A stretch of DNA of 33,452 nucleotides, taken from assembly GCA_015065205.1 (NCBI GenBank), contig SVQS01000003.1, positions 1 to 33,452 on the forward strand, read 5' to 3'. Under the pieces are notes generated by a model. The model made no database searches. It was not told the DNA's origin and saw only the letters and a program-made list of their open reading frames with translations. The position numbers and the translations under genes are program-made. Shown here in pieces: positions 1 to 7,105 of the stretch (position 1 is its first letter; each line of letters opens with the position of its first letter). This DNA is from Oscillospiraceae bacterium. Its GTDB lineage: Bacteria > Bacillota > Clostridia > Oscillospirales > CAG-272.

Positions 1-2
1 CC

Positions 3-935
3 TTCCGCTCCCCGGCGGTAGCTCTTATGCCTGATGTTACTGTAAAGCCGCTCCGTTCCAAGGCGAATGCCATTATCAACCTCACCGGCACGGCAGGAGC
101 CATGCTTGTTCTTGCACTTGGAATCGTGTTTGCAACCTCCCAAAATCATTATATGCAATACACGGGCTACGTTGTGGCCGTTGTTGCCATTATGCTCGCG
201 GGACTTATCGTCTTCCTTCTTACGGTTAAGGAGAAAAAATGGGCGCGTGAGATGGAAGAAGAATCGTTCCGTCTCGGTCTTGAAGATGCTCCCGACGAGG
301 ATGCCGACAAGGAAAAGCGCAAGCTCTCAAAGGGAGAGATGACCTCTTTGCTTCTCATTTTGGCATCGGTTACTCTTTGGTACATCGGCTACAACTCCAT
401 CACCAGCAAATATTCGGTATATGCCACCAATATTCTGGGCTTTGACTTCAACCTCACCCTCATTATCGCGCAGGCGGCAGCGATTGTTTCCTACATCCCT
501 GTGGGAATTATCGCCTCGAAAATTGGCAGAAAAAAAACCATTCTTGCAGGCATTATCATTCTTGCGTCTGCGTTCTTTATTGGCAACTTTATCACTCCCA
601 ATACTCCCGAGATGATTATGTACCCCGTGTTTGTTCTTGCGGGCATCGGTTGGGCAACCATTAACGTTAACTCCTTCCCAATGGTCGTTGAGCTCGCAAG
701 AGGCGGTGACATTGGTAAGTATACGGGTTACTATTACACCGCTTCGATGTCGGCACAGATCATCGCGCCTATCCTTTCGGGTGTGCTTTATGACCTTATC
801 GGCATGCGCTACGTTTTCTTTGCGTTTGGTACGGTATTTGTTCTGTTCTCCTTTGTTACGATGTTCTTTGTAAAGCACGGAGACGCCAAGGTAATTGAGA
901 AGAAAGATCTGCTTGAGCAGCTCGATGTTGACTGA
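3..935 (+). CDS. MFS transporter, SLC45/sugar-transporter-like (5' truncated)
   Basis: The reading frame is open from the window edge, so the N-terminal half is missing; an ATG at position 27 is internal. The visible start (FRSPAVALMPDVT, then PLRSKANAI) matches the loop typical of SLC45/GPH-like major facilitator transporters, which move sugars or related solutes with cations. Downstream come about eight hydrophobic segments, a charged cytoplasmic loop near codons 75-105 (rich in Glu, Asp and Lys), and a second conserved loop SKIGRKK that fits the MFS loop between helices 8 and 9. The glycerophosphodiesterase gene starts 5 bases after the stop, suggesting co-transcription. Substrate is inferred only from family resemblance. 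Confidence 0.85.
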   Translation, partial: FRSPAVALMPDVTVKPLRSKANAIINLTGTAGAMLVLALGIVFATSQNHYMQYTGYVVAVVAIMLAGLIVFLLTVKEKKWAREMEEESFRLGLEDAPDEDADKEKRKLSKGEMTSLLLILASVTLWYIGYNSITSKYSVYATNILGFDFNLTLIIAQAAAIVSYIPVGIIASKIGRKKTILAGIIILASAFFIGNFITPNTPEMIMYPVFVLAGIGWATINVNSFPMVVELARGGDIGKYTGYYYTASMSAQIIAPILSGVLYDLIGMRYVFFAFGTVFVLFSFVTMFFVKHGDAKVIEKKDLLEQLDVD

Positions 936-940
936 TAGCC

Positions 941-1750
941 ATGGTATTGATAGGAATTATTGTATCACTTTTGGTGATACTGATAGCAATTTATCTTTTG
1001 GTGCTTGTTCGTCCCACCAAGAAAACAAAGCCGAATAAGGCTCTGCTTTGCGACTATGCGCACAGAGGGCTTCATAACGGCAAGGATGCGCCCGAAAATT
1101 CGCTCGCGGCTTTTGAGGCAGCCTGCCGTGCAGGATACGGCATTGAGCTTGACGTTCAACTCTCGCGCGATGGAACGGTAATGGTCTTTCACGACTACAC
1201 GCTCATCCGCATGACAGGATGCGACAAAAAGCTCTCGGAGCTTGATGCAAACGAGCTGACGGCTCTTACGCTCGGAGAATCGGATCAAAAGATTCCCACC
1301 TTTGAGGAAGTGCTGTCTCTTGTTGATGGCAGAGTTCCTCTCTTGGTTGAACTCAAGGGAGAGAATTTTGATACCTCGCTTTGCGCCAAGGTTGCGGATA
1401 TGCTTCGCAATTACCGTGGGCTTTACTGCATTGAATCCTTCAATCCTTTGTTGATAGGGAACATGAAAAAGCAGATGCCAGAGATCTTTTGCGGCCTGCT
1501 CTACACCAACGTCTGCAGAGATAAGAAAAAGAACTCGATACTCAATATCGCGCTCACGGCAATGGCACTCAATGTTGTGGCAAAGCCGGACTTTATTGCG
1601 TTTAACAAAGTGGATAGAGATTCTTTGCCTGTCAAGATCACTACACAGCTCTTTGGTGCGCCAAAGTTCGTTTGGACTGTCAATACACCCGAGGAGCTCG
1701 ACACTGCGCACAAGAATGGCGAATTGCCCATATTTGAGAATATATTTTAA
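941..1750 (+). CDS. Membrane-anchored glycerophosphodiester phosphodiesterase
   Basis: This 269-aa protein should hydrolyse glycerophosphodiesters to glycerol 3-phosphate and an alcohol. Visible GDPD motifs are His41-Arg42 (AHRG), PENS at 51-54, the metal-binding pair Glu69/Asp71 (IELDVQ), and His84-Asp85 (FHD). A single hydrophobic segment at residues 3-23 anchors the N-terminus, leaving the catalytic domain after a short basic linker. The start lies 5 bases after the transporter stop with only a weak ribosome binding site, so translational coupling is likely. A large hairpin follows. The pairing with a transporter suggests scavenging, but the physiological substrate is not visible. Confidence 0.9.
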   Translation: MVLIGIIVSLLVILIAIYLLVLVRPTKKTKPNKALLCDYAHRGLHNGKDAPENSLAAFEAACRAGYGIELDVQLSRDGTVMVFHDYTLIRMTGCDKKLSELDANELTALTLGESDQKIPTFEEVLSLVDGRVPLLVELKGENFDTSLCAKVADMLRNYRGLYCIESFNPLLIGNMKKQMPEIFCGLLYTNVCRDKKKNSILNIALTAMALNVVAKPDFIAFNKVDRDSLPVKITTQLFGAPKFVWTVNTPEELDTAHKNGELPIFENIF

Positions 1751-1767
1751 GTGAATTTGAATCTATA

Positions 1768-1810
1768 AACACAAACCGCACCGTCAACTGTTGACGGTGC
1801 GGTTTGTGTT
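1768..1810. terminator. Bidirectional hairpin between convergent genes
   Basis: A perfect 21-bp inverted repeat (left arm 1768-1788, right arm 1790-1810, one central base) lies 18 bases after the phosphodiesterase stop. There is no long T-run on either side, so it is a strong hairpin but not a canonical intrinsic terminator. Its position between a rightward operon and the leftward ktrBA operon fits a shared transcription end. Confidence 0.7.
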
Positions 1811-1890
1811 GCAAAAGGGATATTTACATTTGTAGGGTGAGGCTTGCTTGGAACTCCCATACGCTTGTGTCTCAAACGATTATAAATCAA

Positions 1891-2016
1891 CAAACTCACT
1901 GTATGTCATCCTGAGCGGAAAACCGCAAAGCGGTTTGCGAAATCGAAGTTTTTCCGAGCGAGGAGCGAGGTAAAACCGAGGAGCGAATGCGACGAGGGGA
2001 TCTCTTAACGAGTTTG
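1891..2016. repeat. Dispersed intergenic repeat (TGTCATCCTGAGCG type)
   Basis: The segment begins with CAAACTC and ends with the complementary GAGTTTG. It contains TGTCATCCTGAGCG, a small hairpin (AAACCGC/GCGGTTT around 1920-1935), a duplicated GAGGAGCGA motif, and GGGGATCTC. Read on the minus strand, it resembles the common 'AGATCCTTCGAC..GCTCAGGATGACA' intergenic repeats of Clostridia genomes, here expanded by extra CGCTCCTCG units. The family link is from memory; the inverted ends and internal duplications are visible. The stretch 1811-1890 between it and the hairpin holds nothing I recognise. Confidence 0.6.
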
Positions 2017-2022
2017 GGTGGC

Positions 2023-2673
2023 TTATTTCAATTTTCCCAATTTTGCCGTATTTGCAAGAACGATTAGTGTAGTTTCTGCATCAAGCGTTTGTTCGGGATT
2101 GATGTTTACGTTGACCCTTTCACCCTTTTTCATAGCGACAATATTGAAGCCGTATTTTTTACGAAGATTTAATTCTATCAAGTTTTTACCGCACCACTCG
2201 TTCTTCACATCAATCTCGACCATAGATACATCTCTCGACAAAGCGATCATATCAATAAAGCCTGAGCTGAGTAGGTTCTTGGCAAGGCGTACGCCTGACT
2301 CCTTTTCCGGGAAAACCACCTGATCCGCGCCCACACGAAGCAATATTTTTTGATGCATTTCATTGGCGCACTTTGCAATAACGTTCTTAACGCCTGCCTC
2401 CTTGCAAAGCGTTACTGCCATAACGCTCGCCTCAAGATTGCTCGCTATACAAATAATGACGGTATCAACATTGCCGATACCAAGGCGCGAGATAACCTCC
2501 GCATCGGTTACATCTGCACACTTACACACAGGCAAATATGCGGCTGCATCGTTGACGATTCTTTGTTCGGTATCAACGGCAATAACCTCCATTCCGTTCT
2601 CTACAAGCTCTCTTGCCACGGCAGTGCCGTATCTTCCAAGTCCAAAAACTGCATATGTTTTCTTTGCTTTCAT
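2023..2673 (-). CDS. ktrA: KtrA/TrkA-type potassium uptake gating subunit (RCK)
   Basis: This 216-aa cytoplasmic protein has the usual RCK ring-subunit layout. The N-terminal Rossmann fold has the GLGRYG nucleotide loop at residues 11-16 and an acidic residue after the second strand (VIAVDTE). A C-terminal RCK_C/TrkA_C domain spans about 140-216. It should bind ATP/ADP (and in relatives c-di-AMP) and gate the KtrB channel. The start has a strong TAAAGGAG site. The gene begins 12 bases after ktrB and is clearly in the same operon. Length equals that of Bacillus KtrA/KtrC (about 220 aa). Confidence 0.92.
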   Translation of the reverse strand: MKAKKTYAVFGLGRYGTAVARELVENGMEVIAVDTEQRIVNDAAAYLPVCKCADVTDAEVISRLGIGNVDTVIICIASNLEASVMAVTLCKEAGVKNVIAKCANEMHQKILLRVGADQVVFPEKESGVRLAKNLLSSGFIDMIALSRDVSMVEIDVKNEWCGKNLIELNLRKKYGFNIVAMKKGERVNVNINPEQTLDAETTLIVLANTAKLGKLK

Positions 2674-2685
2674 TGCTTTTCTCCT

Positions 2686-4047
2686 TTATCCTATACTGAT
2701 ATCTTCCGTCGGCTCGGAAATGACGTTTTGGCTCTCGTTTTTACTGCCAAGTGCCACCGCAAGTGAGATCGGACCGACTCTGCCGAAATACATCGTTACT
2801 ATGATAATTAGCTTGCCGAATGTGTTAAGCGTTGCCGTCAGATTTCTCGAAAGACCGACGGTTGCTGTTGCGCTGACCGTTTCATAGACTGCGTCAATGG
2901 CAGATGCGTTACTCGTTGCCATCAAAAGCAGGGTGGCGGCGGCGCAAATCGTAAGAAATGTTACGACCACGGCAACTGCTTTTTTCACCGATCCCTCGGA
3001 AATACGACGACCGAACATGGTTGGGTTATTTTTATTGCGAATTGTAGCAAACGCTGAGCAAACGAGGACGGCGATGGTTACGGTTTTCATGCCGCCTGCC
3101 GTTCCCACGGGTGAACCACCGATCAACATCAAAATAATAGATGTGGCAGCAGAGGCGTTTGTCAAATTTTCTTGTGGAATGGTAGCAAAGCCTGCCGTTC
3201 TTGTGGTGACAGATTGGAAGAAGGATACTTGAATCTTATCGAATAAGGACATCTTTCCAATGGTCAATGGGTTAGCATATTCAAAAATAAATATGAGAAT
3301 TGCGCCGATAAGAATGAGTCCTGCGGTAACTGTAATTGCTATTTTGCTATGCAAGGTAAGGTACCTGAATATCTTTCTATTCTTTTGTGAACGGCTCTTA
3401 ACGACACGAAGCACATCCCACCATACGATATAGCCGAGACCGCCGAGAATAATGAGTGCGGAGGTGACGGTGTTGATCAAGGGGTTGGTGGCGTAATTAC
3501 AAAGGCTGTTCTCTGCAATAATGTCAATACCTGCGTTGCAAAAAGCAGAAACAGAATTGAATACTGATATCCAGATGCCTTTTGCGCCAAACTCGGGGAT
3601 GAACACGAGCATATACAGAACTGCGCCTATTCCTTCGATGATCAGTGTGCCGAACAGTACGTTTTTGACAAACTTGGCAAGCCCTGACATAGTATTAAGA
3701 TTCAACGCATCCTGAATGAGCAAACGGTCACCAATGCCCATTTTTCTATTCAACAGAAGCATCAGCCCCGACATAATGGTGATGATCCCAAGCCCACCGA
3801 TCTGTATTAGAAGCAATATGACGATTTGCCCGAACACGCTCCAAGTCGACACCGTTGGAAGTGTAACAAGCCCTGTCACGCAGGTAGAGGTGGTTGCTGT
3901 GAAGAGGGCATCAAGATAGGGAACAGCTTCACTGCTTGCGGAACTGATCGGTAATGCCAAAAGTGCGCTTCCCACGAGAATGGTCACAAGGAAGCTGAGC
4001 AATATGATTTGCGTAGTTGAGAGTGTAATTTTCTTCTTTCTAATCAT
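2686..4047 (-). CDS. ktrB: KtrB/TrkH-type potassium channel subunit
   Basis: This 453-aa polytopic membrane protein forms the K+ (Na+-linked) translocation pore. The four MPM repeats each show a selectivity-filter glycine: TSTCVTGL (residues 53-60), AFCNAGID, TTRTAGFA and ATATVGLS. Length fits KtrB (about 450 aa) rather than the longer TrkH. The ribosome binding site GAGGA lies 8 bases before ATG and is inside a short inverted repeat (AGGATTTTCCT on the opposite strand), which may temper initiation. A consensus promoter lies about 80 bases upstream. It is first in an operon with ktrA. Confidence 0.93.
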   Translation of the reverse strand: MIRKKKITLSTTQIILLSFLVTILVGSALLALPISSASSEAVPYLDALFTATTSTCVTGLVTLPTVSTWSVFGQIVILLLIQIGGLGIITIMSGLMLLLNRKMGIGDRLLIQDALNLNTMSGLAKFVKNVLFGTLIIEGIGAVLYMLVFIPEFGAKGIWISVFNSVSAFCNAGIDIIAENSLCNYATNPLINTVTSALIILGGLGYIVWWDVLRVVKSRSQKNRKIFRYLTLHSKIAITVTAGLILIGAILIFIFEYANPLTIGKMSLFDKIQVSFFQSVTTRTAGFATIPQENLTNASAATSIILMLIGGSPVGTAGGMKTVTIAVLVCSAFATIRNKNNPTMFGRRISEGSVKKAVAVVVTFLTICAAATLLLMATSNASAIDAVYETVSATATVGLSRNLTATLNTFGKLIIIVTMYFGRVGPISLAVALGSKNESQNVISEPTEDISIG

Positions 4048-4069
4048 AAGGATTTTCCTCTAAAAGCAT

Positions 4070-4105
4070 AAGGAACCAACGTCCTCTACAGTCAGCTGGT
4101 TCCTT
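4070..4105 (-). promoter_or_regulatory. Hairpin in the ktrB leader
   Basis: A perfect 9-bp stem (4097-4105 with 4070-4078; AAGGAACCA with TGGTTCCTT) closes an 18-base loop in the 5' leader of ktrB, ending about 20 bases before the start codon. Read on the plus strand, it is followed by TTTTATAATTATT and would look like a terminator, but no plus-strand gene needs one here. It is too short for the c-di-AMP (ydaO) riboswitch that controls ktr genes in other Bacillota. Regulatory role is inferred only from its place. Confidence 0.5.
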
Positions 4106-4126
4106 TTATAATTATTTGTTTTTATT

Positions 4127-4155
4127 ATTATATCACATTTCGTTGTTTATGTCAA
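4127..4155 (-). promoter_or_regulatory. Consensus sigma-A promoter of ktrBA
   Basis: On the minus strand, TTGACA (4155-4150) and TATAAT (4132-4127) are separated by exactly 17 bases. Transcription should start near 4120, giving a leader of about 72 bases before ktrB. Confidence 0.88.
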
Positions 4156-4227
4156 TACATTTTCGCGCTGTACAGTATCATACAAATTATTATGGTCGAT
4201 TTATTATATGATAAAACTCTCAAAATG

Positions 4228-4265
4228 TAAAAAAAGACGGCTTGAATTTTCACTCAAACCGTCTT
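4228..4265 (-). terminator. Rho-independent terminator of gdhA
   Basis: On the minus strand, a 12-bp stem (AAGACGGTTTGA pairing with TCAAGCCGTCTT, one G-T pair) is followed by six T residues, 67 bases after the gdhA stop. It is a standard intrinsic terminator and separates gdhA from the ktrB promoter. Confidence 0.9.
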
Positions 4266-4332
4266 ATTTGCCAGAATCTACTTATAATATTTGAATATTA
4301 CAGGGTTTCTTGTCACACAAACCGAATATTCC

Positions 4333-5685
4333 TTAAACAACACCGTAAGCGAGCATTGCGTCCGCAACCTTCAAAAATCCTGCAATGTTAGCACCTGCTA
4401 CCAGGTTGCCTTCCATGCCGTACTTCTTTGCGGCTGCAACAGAGCTGTCGTAAATGTTCTTCATAATGTCTTTCAGCTTTGCGTCAACTTCTGCTGCAGA
4501 CCAGCTGTAACGCATCGAGTTTTGAGACATTTCAAGGCCGGATACGGCAACGCCGCCGGCATTTACTGCCTTAGAAGGAGCAACAACTACGCCGTTTGCT
4601 TGCAGATATGCAACTGCCTCGTTGGTGGTAGGCATATTGGAAACCTCAACGTAGTACTTCAGGCCGTTTGCGACCATCTTCTTGGCATCGTCGATGTTGA
4701 CCTCGTTCTGCGTAGCGCAGGGCATAATAACGTCAACCTTTTCGCCCCAAGGCTTTTGACCTGCGAAGAAGGGAACACCAAACTTATCTGCATAATCCTC
4801 TACGCGGTTGCGGCAGGATGCGCGCATTTCAAGCAGGAAGTCGACCTTCTCTTGGGTGGAAATGCCGTCTTTATCGTAAACGTAACCGTCGGGGCCGGAG
4901 ATGGTAACGACCTTACCGCCAAGCTCGTTGACCTTGATAACGGTACCCCAAGCAACGTTACCGAAGCCGGAGATCGCAAAGGTCTTGCCCTTGATCTCTT
5001 CGCCGTAGGTCTTGAGCATTTCTGCGGTGTAGTAAACTGCGCCAAAGCCGGTAGCTTCGGGACGGATGAGCGAGCCGCCATAGGAGCGTCCCTTGCCGGT
5101 CAGAACGCCGGTGAACTCATCGCGCAGTCTCTTGTATTGACCAAAGAGGTAGCCGATCTCGCGTGCGCCAACGCCGATGTCGCCTGCGGGAACGTCGGTA
5201 TCGGGACCGATGTACTTTTGCAGCTCTGTCATAAAGCTCTGACAGAAGCGCATAACCTCTCCGTCAGATTTGCCCTTGGGGTCAAAGTCGGAGCCGCCCT
5301 TACCGCCGCCCATAGGCAGACCTGTCAGGGAGTTCTTAAAGGTTTGCTCAAAGCCGAGGAACTTGATAATGCTTTCGTTTACAGAGGGGTGGAAGCGGAG
5401 TCCTCCCTTGTAAGGACCGATAGCGCTGTTGAATTGAACGCGGAAGCCGCGGTTGACTTGAACCTTGCCGTTGTCGTCTACCCACGGAACGCGGAACTTG
5501 ATAATTCTTTCGGGCTCAACCATCATATCAATGATGCCGCGCTCGATGTAAATAGGGCTTTGCTCCACAACGGGCTCGAGGGATTCGAGAACCTCGCTAA
5601 CGGTTTGGTGGAACTCGCTCTCGCCGGGGTTACGGGCGATAACGTCAGCCAATACCTTCTTTAAATATTCGTTTTGAATGCTCAT
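4333..5685 (-). CDS. gdhA: NADP-type glutamate dehydrogenase
   Basis: This 450-aa enzyme reversibly aminates 2-oxoglutarate to glutamate and serves ammonium assimilation. I chose the ATG at 5685 (MSIQNEYLKK) because AAGGAGG lies 9 bases upstream; an upstream ATG at 5733 in the same frame would add 16 unlikely residues. Visible features are GPYKGGLRFHPS with Lys93, catalytic Lys129 in PMGGGKGGSD, the DVPAGDIGVGAREIG block, and a dinucleotide loop SGFGNVAWG. Length and these motifs fit the hexameric small-subunit family (E. coli, Clostridium symbiosum). A consensus promoter with repeated TGCA motifs precedes it, suggesting nitrogen or carbon control. Confidence 0.96.
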   Translation of the reverse strand: MSIQNEYLKKVLADVIARNPGESEFHQTVSEVLESLEPVVEQSPIYIERGIIDMMVEPERIIKFRVPWVDDNGKVQVNRGFRVQFNSAIGPYKGGLRFHPSVNESIIKFLGFEQTFKNSLTGLPMGGGKGGSDFDPKGKSDGEVMRFCQSFMTELQKYIGPDTDVPAGDIGVGAREIGYLFGQYKRLRDEFTGVLTGKGRSYGGSLIRPEATGFGAVYYTAEMLKTYGEEIKGKTFAISGFGNVAWGTVIKVNELGGKVVTISGPDGYVYDKDGISTQEKVDFLLEMRASCRNRVEDYADKFGVPFFAGQKPWGEKVDVIMPCATQNEVNIDDAKKMVANGLKYYVEVSNMPTTNEAVAYLQANGVVVAPSKAVNAGGVAVSGLEMSQNSMRYSWSAAEVDAKLKDIMKNIYDSSVAAAKKYGMEGNLVAGANIAGFLKVADAMLAYGVV

Positions 5686-5714
5686 AATACAATTCCTCCT
5701 TGTTGGATGCTTTT

Positions 5715-5836
5715 TGCAAGTTTTGTGCTGCAAAAATGCAATTTAAAATGCAAATAAGTGCATAATTTTGCAAAAAGCACGCCACTATGCCAATATTATA
5801 ATACAGAATATGCAACTTGTCAACCGCTTTTTTGCA
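5715..5836. promoter_or_regulatory. TGCA repeat series around the gdhA promoter (possible operator)
   Basis: TGCA occurs at 5715, 5729, 5737, 5749, 5759, 5769, 5811 and 5833, mostly as TGCAA or TTGCAA in A/T-rich context. The six leader copies are 8-14 bases apart, close to one helical turn on average, and two more flank the -35 box. This is denser than the surroundings and could be a multi-site operator. No known binding motif is claimed. Confidence 0.4.
5795..5823 (-). promoter_or_regulatory. Consensus sigma-A promoter of gdhA
   Basis: On the minus strand, TTGACA (5823-5818) and TATAAT (5800-5795) are separated by 17 bases. The predicted start near 5788 gives a leader of about 100 bases that contains the TGCA repeat series. 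Confidence 0.87.
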
Positions 5837-5883
5837 AAAAAATCATAGTTGGAAAAATTTTTTATGAGTAAATGTGCCTGATT

Positions 5884-6765
5884 TTATACGTCGAACAGCT
5901 CGCATAGGCGTCTGGCGGTCTCGGGAGCGGGAGGACAGAGCGGGAGTCGGTATTCGGGGTGGCAAAGTCCCATTTTTGATGCTACGTGCTTAACGGGGAT
6001 GGGGTTGGTCTCCCAAAACAGTGCTTGCATCTTGCCAAGTACTTGCTTTTGGCGCTGATAAGCGAGCTTCCAATCTCCCGTGGCACAATGACGACAGATC
6101 TCTGTCATCTTTCGAGGGGCTATGTTGGAATAGACCGATATCACTCCCGAGGCACCCAAGCGTATGGCCGAGACCGTGTGATGGTCGTTGCCTGTGTAAA
6201 CATCGAGCTTTGTACCCAATTCGCCGCACAGAGAGGCAAGGAGCGAGAGGTCGGGTGAAGCTTCTTTCACCGCCACAATGTTCGGGTGCTCGGCAAGCTC
6301 GCGATAATGCGAGAGTGTCATCGAAAAGCCCGTTCTCGCGGGAACGTTGTAAAGAATCAGCGGTTTTTCGGTTGCATCCGTCAAAGCGTGATAGTGTGCT
6401 ACGATACCGCGATCGTTGGTGCGATTATAGTAGGGCGTGACTGCCAAGAGTGCATCTGCGCCGCTCTCTGCCACAGCCACCGCCAATTCGCAAGCGTGCG
6501 AGGTGGAATTGGAACCGCATCCCGCCAGGAGTGGAAGCCTGCCTCTGATTTGCCGCGCGGCGAAGGAGACAAGCTCAGCGTGCTCGTCGAGGGAAAGTGT
6601 AGGACTTTCTCCGGTTGTTCCCGCCAGCAGAATCGCCCCAACACCGGCATCAATTTGCGCCTCTATTAGATTTTGCAACGCCTCGTAATCAATTTCGCCC
6701 TTATAAAAGGGGGTAATTAAAGCCGTTGCGACTCCCTTGAATATGGTTTGTTTTTCAATGCTCAT
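5884..6765 (-). CDS. dapA: 4-hydroxy-tetrahydrodipicolinate synthase
   Basis: This 293-aa class I aldolase condenses pyruvate with aspartate semialdehyde, the first committed step to diaminopimelate and lysine. The Schiff-base Lys167 lies in VAVKEAS. Also visible are GTTGES (Thr50-Thr51), Tyr112 (TPYYNR) and Tyr139 in LYNVPARTG, which covers the catalytic triad and substrate site. Length fits the family (about 290 aa). The AAAGGAG site is embedded in a perfect palindrome directly before ATG. No terminator is evident between dapA and gdhA, so read-through into gdhA is possible. No convincing dapA promoter is visible between it and the repeat at 6801. Confidence 0.95.
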   Translation of the reverse strand: MSIEKQTIFKGVATALITPFYKGEIDYEALQNLIEAQIDAGVGAILLAGTTGESPTLSLDEHAELVSFAARQIRGRLPLLAGCGSNSTSHACELAVAVAESGADALLAVTPYYNRTNDRGIVAHYHALTDATEKPLILYNVPARTGFSMTLSHYRELAEHPNIVAVKEASPDLSLLASLCGELGTKLDVYTGNDHHTVSAIRLGASGVISVYSNIAPRKMTEICRHCATGDWKLAYQRQKQVLGKMQALFWETNPIPVKHVASKMGLCHPEYRLPLCPPAPETARRLCELFDV

Positions 6766-6781
6766 AAAGGAGAACTCCTTT
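6766..6781 (-). promoter_or_regulatory. Palindrome sequestering the dapA ribosome binding site
   Basis: AAAGGAG-TT-CTCCTTT on the minus strand is a perfect 7-bp inverted repeat with a 2-base gap, ending at the dapA ATG. The Shine-Dalgarno bases are one whole arm, so folding would hide them; a 2-base loop is tight, so inner pairs would open. This could limit translation or respond to temperature or a bound factor. Confidence 0.45.
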
Positions 6782-6800
6782 CAATTTCATTGCCATAGGT

Positions 6801-6973
6801 AAACAACTCTCTGAGCGGATAGGGTCTTGGCGGTGCCTTGCCGCTAGCGAGAGCAAAAGCGAGCGGTACGCTCGTGTCGACCGTCCGTTGCAAGACTGAC
6901 GAATCTATTTTGGTGATTTTGTTAGGAAGTTTTTGAAGGGGTGTGGGGGAACTTTTTCCAAAAAGTTCCCCCA
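6801..6973 (+). repeat. Structured intergenic repeat, copy 1
   Basis: A 102-bp body (6801-6902) aligns without gaps to the body of the copy at 21933. A linker follows, then AGTTTTTGAAGGGGTG and a perfect 14-bp hairpin with a 2-base loop (6944-6957 with 6960-6973; TGGGGGAAC then a T5/A5 core). Within the body, AGCGG pairs with CCGCT and CGAGCG pairs with CGCTCG around a GTA loop. It lies between the divergent dapA and queA genes, so it is not simply a terminator. Together with the promoter below it fills the 340-base gap 6766-7105. Confidence 0.75.
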
Positions 6974-6989
6974 TAAAACCCAAAAACAG

Positions 6990-7018
6990 TTGCAAAACTT
7001 TTCATTTTGATGTATAAT
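6990..7018 (+). promoter_or_regulatory. Sigma-A promoter of queA
   Basis: TTGCAA (6990-6995) and TATAAT (7013-7018) are separated by 17 bases. The leader to the queA start would be about 80 bases. The same TTGCAA -35 box is used at two promoters near 21.2 kb. Confidence 0.75.
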
Positions 7019-7105
7019 AGTATCAATATGCGACCGCGGATACTTACAGTATATGAAACGTGTGTCAATTTGCGAATTTACAAAAGAAGGATTTTTTGAG
7101 ATTTT

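Noticed and set aside
4040-4069. Nine-codon upstream frame (MLLEENPYD) overlapping the ktrB start
   Set aside because: No ribosome binding site in front of it; likely chance.
4048-4155. c-di-AMP (ydaO) riboswitch before ktrB
   Set aside because: The leader is only about 72 bases, too short for that structure, and conserved loop sequences are not seen.
5686-5733. Sixteen-residue N-terminal extension of GdhA
   Set aside because: The strong AAGGAGG lies between this ATG and the next one, and the family starts near MSIQNEYL.
6944-6973. Hairpin of repeat copy 1 as an ordinary terminator
   Set aside because: It lies between divergent genes with no gene ending nearby and has no T-run after the stem.
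6782-7105. Lysine riboswitch or T-box for dapA
   Set aside because: No conserved T-box sequence or lysine aptamer pattern is visible on the minus strand; the region is the structured repeat.
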